A stretch of DNA of 64,000 bases. Source: Nitzschia sp. DOCU1 (Eukaryota; Bacillariophyta; Bacillariophyceae; Bacillariales; Bacillariaceae). The notes beneath the pieces were generated by a model. That model had not been told where the DNA came from. It saw only the letters and a program-made list of their open reading frames with translations, and ran no database searches. The translations under genes and the position numbers were made by a program. The stretch lies in assembly GCA_951394045.1 (NCBI GenBank), contig OX595998.1, positions 868,001 to 932,000 on the forward strand, given 5' to 3'. Positions 59,846 to 64,000 of this stretch are shown piece after piece; the stretch's first letter is position 1, and each line of letters begins with the position of its first letter.

Positions 59846-60550
59846 ATGGCGGTAAGTGAAATAACCCTCTCATTAGTTGGAATCCCATGTCATTAGGATA
59901 CTTGAGCTTGACATTGCGTCGAATGCAAGAAGGAATCAATCATTCATCGGTCGATTTCCTATCCATTCCATCGGTTGGATTGGATGCTTCGCTTCTTCTC
60001 CTTGATTTGCACTAATGAATGTGGCACTCACTCGGTCTTTTTTTGCTTTCTCTTGTTTTGACAGCGTTCTAGTAGAGGTGGTGGTGGTATGGGTCGCCGT
60101 CCGGCCCCGGCTCCTGCTCGTCGTCCTGCCCCTGCTCCCCGGCAAGCCAGCACGACTACTCATGCTCCCGCTCCTGTGGCTCCAAGCACTCCGGCCCCGA
60201 TGCAACAATCCAGCGGTGGTGGTGGCATGCTGGCTGGAATCGGCTCCACCATTGCCCAAGGTATGGCCTTTGGTACTGGTTCGGCCATTGCTCACCGTGC
60301 CGTGGGTGCGGCTGCCGGTGCCTTGACCGGTGGCGGCGGTGAAGCTCCTGCCCAGGCTCCGGTCGAGGTGGCGGGAGATTCTCGTTACCAGCAACAACAA
60401 CAAGTCCAAGGAGCGTGTGGCCAAGACAAGCAAATGTTTTATGAATGTCTTCAAGTCAATCGTGGAGATCAGCAAGCTTGTTCGTTCTTGTATGAACAAC
60501 TTCAACAATGCCAATGCCAACGCCAACAGGATCAAGTTCAGTATGGTTAA
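59846..60550 (+). CDS. Twin CX9C (CHCHD2/10-like) mitochondrial protein
   Basis: CDS join(59846..59851, 60065..60550), 163 aa. Exon 1 holds only ATG GCG; a 213-nt intron (GTAAGTG...TTGACAG) follows, giving MARSSRGGGGMGRRPAP. The N-terminal 60 residues are basic, Pro/Ala-rich, like a mitochondrial targeting region. A Gly/Ala hydrophobic stretch (MLAGIGSTIAQGMAFGTGSA) follows, then a CHCH domain with two CX9C motifs (CGQDKQMFYEC and CSFLYEQLQQC). This order is that of the CHCHD2/CHCHD10/Mix17 family, imported into the intermembrane space by Mia40-dependent oxidation. The alternative ATG at 60089 would lose eight or so residues. Confidence 0.85.
59852..60064 (+). other. Intron of CHCH gene
   Basis: 213 nt, GTAAGTG donor and TTTTGACAG acceptor with a preceding pyrimidine-rich stretch. 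It leaves a two-codon first exon. Confidence 0.75.
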
Positions 60551-60938
60551 GACGGTACGACGTCGAGGAAGCAAGTGGCAATAGTAGTGGAGTCACTCGC
60601 GTCATGCGGTACGGATGGAAACAAGTTGTAGGAACAGTGGTGTGTAAATGTTCTTTTTCTCTGTGATGGGGGTGATTCCTCGCTGTGCCACGCCCTGACT
60701 TTCTCTCCTATCTTTTAAGTACAAGTATCTTTAAAAGTAATAGAAGCAAATCTTCCTCGAACTGTAGTACTTGCTGTCTGCACTGCCCTCTTGATTGGTG
60801 TAGCGCAAGGCAAAACTATCTACTAAGAATCCCCTTCTTTAGGGCCGCATCATCGAATCCTGACTTCGGCACAACGTGATCCGGCTGGGTTGGTAACCAG
60901 TAAATCACATGCTCCAGTAGTATCACTCTCCTCACTAT
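60551..60938. other. Convergent 3' spacer
   Basis: 388 bp between the stops of the CHCH gene (+) and the methyltransferase (-). No other feature seen. Confidence 0.5.
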
Positions 60939-62090
60939 CTACTTTTTTCTGCTGAATATGTAGATCCGTTCGCCTTCGTCTTGTTGTACGCTACCGCCGT
61001 TCCTATTCTTGTTCTTTTCGGATACTAGAGAAAAGTTTGCGTCGTCTGGGTTGTCGTCGTCGTCTTGCAGCAGCAGACTGCTCGTCGTACATTCCAGTCC
61101 ATGGCGTAATGCCACTTGAAACACGGTCGACATGGGCGATTGTGAGGCACACGAATTGACCGCTACAAATCTTCCATCTGGCGACGATGACGTTAGCAAG
61201 TGATCAATCGTTGCAAAGAGAGGATCAAGACTCCTGGTCATATAAAACAGATCCGTCCCAAGAATGACTTGAAATTGTCCATACTGTTGTTGAAAGGTCT
61301 CCAATTGTTTGCCCCAAATGAGTTGTGGGCAAAGGTTTGCCGCAAAATCCTCTACTACCGCAGTCTCTCCGCGGTCATCGTCGTCGTCACTGCTGCTTTT
61401 CGTTTTAGTATCCTCAGCACAACCATCACAAGCAGCACCAGCAGCATAGTTGTTCTTGGAGTAGTTACGTTGCACATTATGCCGCAAATTCTGCAAGACG
61501 GTCAAATCCCCATCGGTCCAAATCACATGCCGTCCACCCAGATGATGTGCCACCAATCCCACCAGGCCAACGCCGGCCCCCAATTCCAAAACGGACTTGT
61601 TTTGTATTATTTCGGGATGCTGCATCAAATATTGGGCCAATACATCACTGCCCTTCCAAATTGCCATTCCCGTCGATTGTGTATAATCCTCTTGACAGGT
61701 CAAGTGGAGCAAGATTTTGCTAGAAGACGATGGAAGTCGAACGGAAAACTCTAATTCTTTCAACTCATCGCCGTCGGTTTGAAAGAGAGATGCCATTTGT
61801 TCTTCTTCTTCGTTGTTGTTTGTTCTTGGATCCTCGTGATCCGTTTGTTGACCATTGATTGATTCATGAATGTCATATTCTCTCCATGCCAAATCGTCGA
61901 CGGAATGGCCCGGAGAGTCCTCTGTTGCTGTTGCTGATGGATCATGATCGCTGCTGCTGGTGTCCGCCATCATTCTTCTTCTTACTACTAGTATTGCAGA
62001 GGACATTTCCTTCACAGCTCCTTGTCGCAGTCCTGTTACTATTCTAGTAGTACATGAAGAGCATGGCGAGAGAGAGAAATCTCCCGCCAT
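60939..62090 (-). CDS. Class I SAM methyltransferase, METTL21/FAM86-like
   Basis: 383 aa from ATG 62090; an upstream TTG at 62114 also opens the frame. The first 120 residues are low-complexity and acidic. From about 120 the Methyltransf_16 fold appears: STGMAIWKGSDVLAQYL, motif I VLELGAGVGLVGLVA (about 167-180), the acidic residue after strand 2 in WTDGD, and post-I motif LGTDLFYMTRSLDPLF. An Asp/Ser-rich loop (KSSSDDDDDRGE) interrupts the fold. Members methylate Lys or other residues in proteins such as chaperones and elongation factors; the target here is unknown. Divergent from the next gene (367 bp). Confidence 0.8.
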   Translation of the reverse strand: MAGDFSLSPCSSCTTRIVTGLRQGAVKEMSSAILVVRRRMMADTSSSDHDPSATATEDSPGHSVDDLAWREYDIHESINGQQTDHEDPRTNNNEEEEQMASLFQTDGDELKELEFSVRLPSSSSKILLHLTCQEDYTQSTGMAIWKGSDVLAQYLMQHPEIIQNKSVLELGAGVGLVGLVAHHLGGRHVIWTDGDLTVLQNLRHNVQRNYSKNNYAAGAACDGCAEDTKTKSSSDDDDDRGETAVVEDFAANLCPQLIWGKQLETFQQQYGQFQVILGTDLFYMTRSLDPLFATIDHLLTSSSPDGRFVAVNSCASQSPMSTVFQVALRHGLECTTSSLLLQDDDDNPDDANFSLVSEKNKNRNGGSVQQDEGERIYIFSRKK

Positions 62091-62457
62091 TCCCAGAAAG
62101 CGTCCTGGTAGCAAAGTGACAATAATGGTACATCCTCACGATCGCTGCGATGCGAGATGAAAGGACACTCCAAGAAAAATGACCCCAAAAAGCCTTTTGT
62201 TCCCCCGGCGCGGCCGGCGATTTCGCTCGGAGTAGTCGAATTGAATCGATCGACTGAATGTCCACAGTCACACTACCAGACAAAATAAAGTCATTCAAAT
62301 TTCCCGCCAAGATATATCGTTTGGTAGTGTTGAAACAGCATCTCGCTTCGTCCAGAAATAGAATTGCAAACAGTTGTTGCGACTGACGATGGTATCCTTT
62401 ACATAGACGAGAGCCAAGCCTTGAGCGAAGGTTGAAGAGCTGGCGATAGATCCCAGC
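62091..62457. promoter_or_regulatory. Divergent promoter region, methyltransferase and GT49 genes
   Basis: 367 bp between two outward-facing start codons, short enough for one shared promoter. No individual site is claimed. Confidence 0.35.
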
Positions 62458-63795
62458 ATGGTCGCACCCAAGAGTCACAAAACCCGAGGGTCTGCTTCCG
62501 GTCGTACCATGCTTATTCTTCGCGTCTTGGGCATGGCGGTGTTTCTGGGAATAGTAGTGAGGCGTCCCGGTGGATGGTCGAGTTTCCCAACTTCGTTTGA
62601 ATTGTATGATGCCCAAATCTTTCAAGGCGACAATGCCACCATGACAACACTCGAATCTGTGCCATCATCTCCGCCATTATCTCCACCGATAAAGACGGGA
62701 AGGAGTAGTTTCACCATTGTCAACGAAAACGATCTACCGCCCACCGCCTTTTGGAACCAATCCGAGTTTACTTTTGAATACTTTACGACGATGCCCGAAT
62801 GTACGCCCCTACAACCATCAGATGTTTCTTTCACTTTGGTGACACAACTATCAACCGATCGACTTTGGATCATGAAACATCAGTGCCAACGATGGCCGTC
62901 GCCTCTTCCGATTGCCATTGCAATCTATCTACCACCCAACGCCAAGCGTACGAGGTATGAACAAGTTCGACATAGGCTAGATGTAGAGCTAGCCTGTGAT
63001 TTGTCTCGAATGCACGTTACCATCTTCCAAGCGCAAAGTTCATTGCAAGACTATCCTGTCAATACACTTCGAAACTTGGCGCTTCAATCCATCCACACGA
63101 CGCATGCAGCCTATATTGATTCCGACTTTTTAATTTCTCAAGGTTTGCACGACCATCTTTTGACTACCACGAAAGTGTTGGCCAATGACACTAAAGCCGC
63201 AGTCGTCATACCTGCCTTTAATTATATTCCCAATTGTCCAATGAAAAAACAAGCCGAAATTCGGGCATGTTTGGACTCGGAATGGAAGGGTAGTAGTGGT
63301 ATTCCCAAACACCACGCGGATATTGTAGCCTTGGTGGATCGAAAAACAAGACCACGCGTCGATCGAGGATTTCAAAGTCGGCATGGCCAGAACCTATATC
63401 ATGGAAGCACAATGTACAAGACATGGCTTCACAATCAATCGGAAGTGGTCTCCATTCCATGCATCAAAAGTGTCACATACGAACCCTATCTGGCGCTTCG
63501 GATTTGCAACGAGTTTCCACCTAAATTTCCCGAACTGTTCAAAGGTTGGGGACACAACAAGATTACATGGATCAAGATTTTGCTTCGAAAGCTCGGATAT
63601 CGACTTTGGCAAGTACCGCGTGGCTTTGTCATGCATATACCACATGAATTGTCGGTGGCACGCACGAGCGACAAGGATGGACACAAGGCCGAATTCGACC
63701 CATATCTCAATTGGCTTTTGACCGTACCCCTACATCCCGAGGCTTTACCACTTTGTGTCGATTGGAAAAAGGAGCATGGAAACTTGCAAGGATAA
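62458..63795 (+). CDS. GT49 (LARGE/B4GAT1-like) glycosyltransferase
   Basis: 445 aa from ATG 62458, ending TAA, no intron. A signal anchor lies at about 18-35 (MLILRVLGMAVFLGIVV). The catalytic domain starts near 110 (SFTLVTQLSTDRLWIMKHQC). Metal-binding D221-S-D223 lies in AAYIDSDFLIS, preceded by YPVNTLRNLALQ. Towards the end come CIKSVTYEPYLAL, GWGHNKITWI (363-372) and GFVMHIPHEL, all typical of Glyco_transf_49. Family members transfer xylose or glucuronic acid in Golgi glycan synthesis; the sugar used here is not predictable. Confidence 0.85.
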   Translation: MVAPKSHKTRGSASGRTMLILRVLGMAVFLGIVVRRPGGWSSFPTSFELYDAQIFQGDNATMTTLESVPSSPPLSPPIKTGRSSFTIVNENDLPPTAFWNQSEFTFEYFTTMPECTPLQPSDVSFTLVTQLSTDRLWIMKHQCQRWPSPLPIAIAIYLPPNAKRTRYEQVRHRLDVELACDLSRMHVTIFQAQSSLQDYPVNTLRNLALQSIHTTHAAYIDSDFLISQGLHDHLLTTTKVLANDTKAAVVIPAFNYIPNCPMKKQAEIRACLDSEWKGSSGIPKHHADIVALVDRKTRPRVDRGFQSRHGQNLYHGSTMYKTWLHNQSEVVSIPCIKSVTYEPYLALRICNEFPPKFPELFKGWGHNKITWIKILLRKLGYRLWQVPRGFVMHIPHELSVARTSDKDGHKAEFDPYLNWLLTVPLHPEALPLCVDWKKEHGNLQG

Positions 63796-64000
63796 GAACA
63801 ATGACGACGCATGGGCAAGGTGTAGATTCAAAAAGTCCCTCTTTCAGTACTACTAGGCAGTTTCCACCATTACTTCTTCTTCACAGAGAGAAGATGAAGC
63901 CAATGACAACTGCCATGGCCTTCTGCAAGGCGCAGGCCCGAGCTCCTACAGTATCCATAGTACGACAATAGAAGAAACATTAGTAGTATTTATTTGCGTT
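63796..64000. other. Downstream end of window
   Basis: 205 bp after the GT49 stop, presumably its 3' UTR. No further gene can be called. Confidence 0.4.

Overview
This looks like nuclear DNA from a diatom, probably pennate. The reasons are a copia-type element with a CoDi-style gag (zinc knuckle starting CWTHG), a Crypton-like tyrosine recombinase, PiggyBac-like transposases, short GT-AG introns (79-213 nt) in otherwise compact genes, and proteins typical of photosynthetic stramenopiles. The organism is inferred; nothing in the window proves the species.

Layout. 1-606 has no gene. 602-5987 is a complete Ty3/gypsy element (268-bp LTRs identical by eye, 5-bp target duplication). 6255-8911 is a two-exon gene fusing an FAD oxidoreductase to selenophosphate synthetase. 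9934-12319 is an ankyrin/coiled-coil gene and 12689-14129 a zinc-finger gene on the other strand. 15186-19084 is a decayed Crypton-like element with a 1.39-kb internal tandem duplication. 19576-21145 is a broken PiggyBac-like transposase. 22020-31275 is a nested complex: a 707-bp stretch full of hairpins, then a decayed copia/CoDi element on the minus strand (161-bp LTRs at 22743 and 31115) with a PiggyBac element inserted at a TTAA in the end of its pol. 32748-36010 is a TIR DNA transposon with a DDE transposase, two arrays of five 19-bp repeats, and a RING-finger gene held between 50-bp direct repeats.

36528-39815 and 52826-56452 are two close paralogues of a large membrane-anchored glycosyltransferase. 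They are separated by an AAA+ ATPase pseudogene, a second intact gypsy element (41856-47575, minus) and a 5'-truncated non-LTR retrotransposon (about 48500-52690, minus). A 202-bp tRNA-like insertion splits the catalytic motif of that retrotransposon's reverse transcriptase.

56586-63795 is a quiet, gene-dense block: MYND zinc finger, SGNH-like hydrolase, twin-CX9C mitochondrial protein, SAM methyltransferase and GT49-like glycosyltransferase, arranged in divergent and convergent pairs with short spacers.

The host genes do not form an operon or an evident pathway, except that three glycosyltransferases and the SGNH-like protein all look like type II membrane proteins of the secretory route. 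Most of the novelty lies in the mobile DNA: nested insertions, captured cargo, structured repeats and decay mainly through UGA stops and homopolymer frameshifts. Genuine genes here end in TGA, TAA and TAG, so UGA is a real stop.
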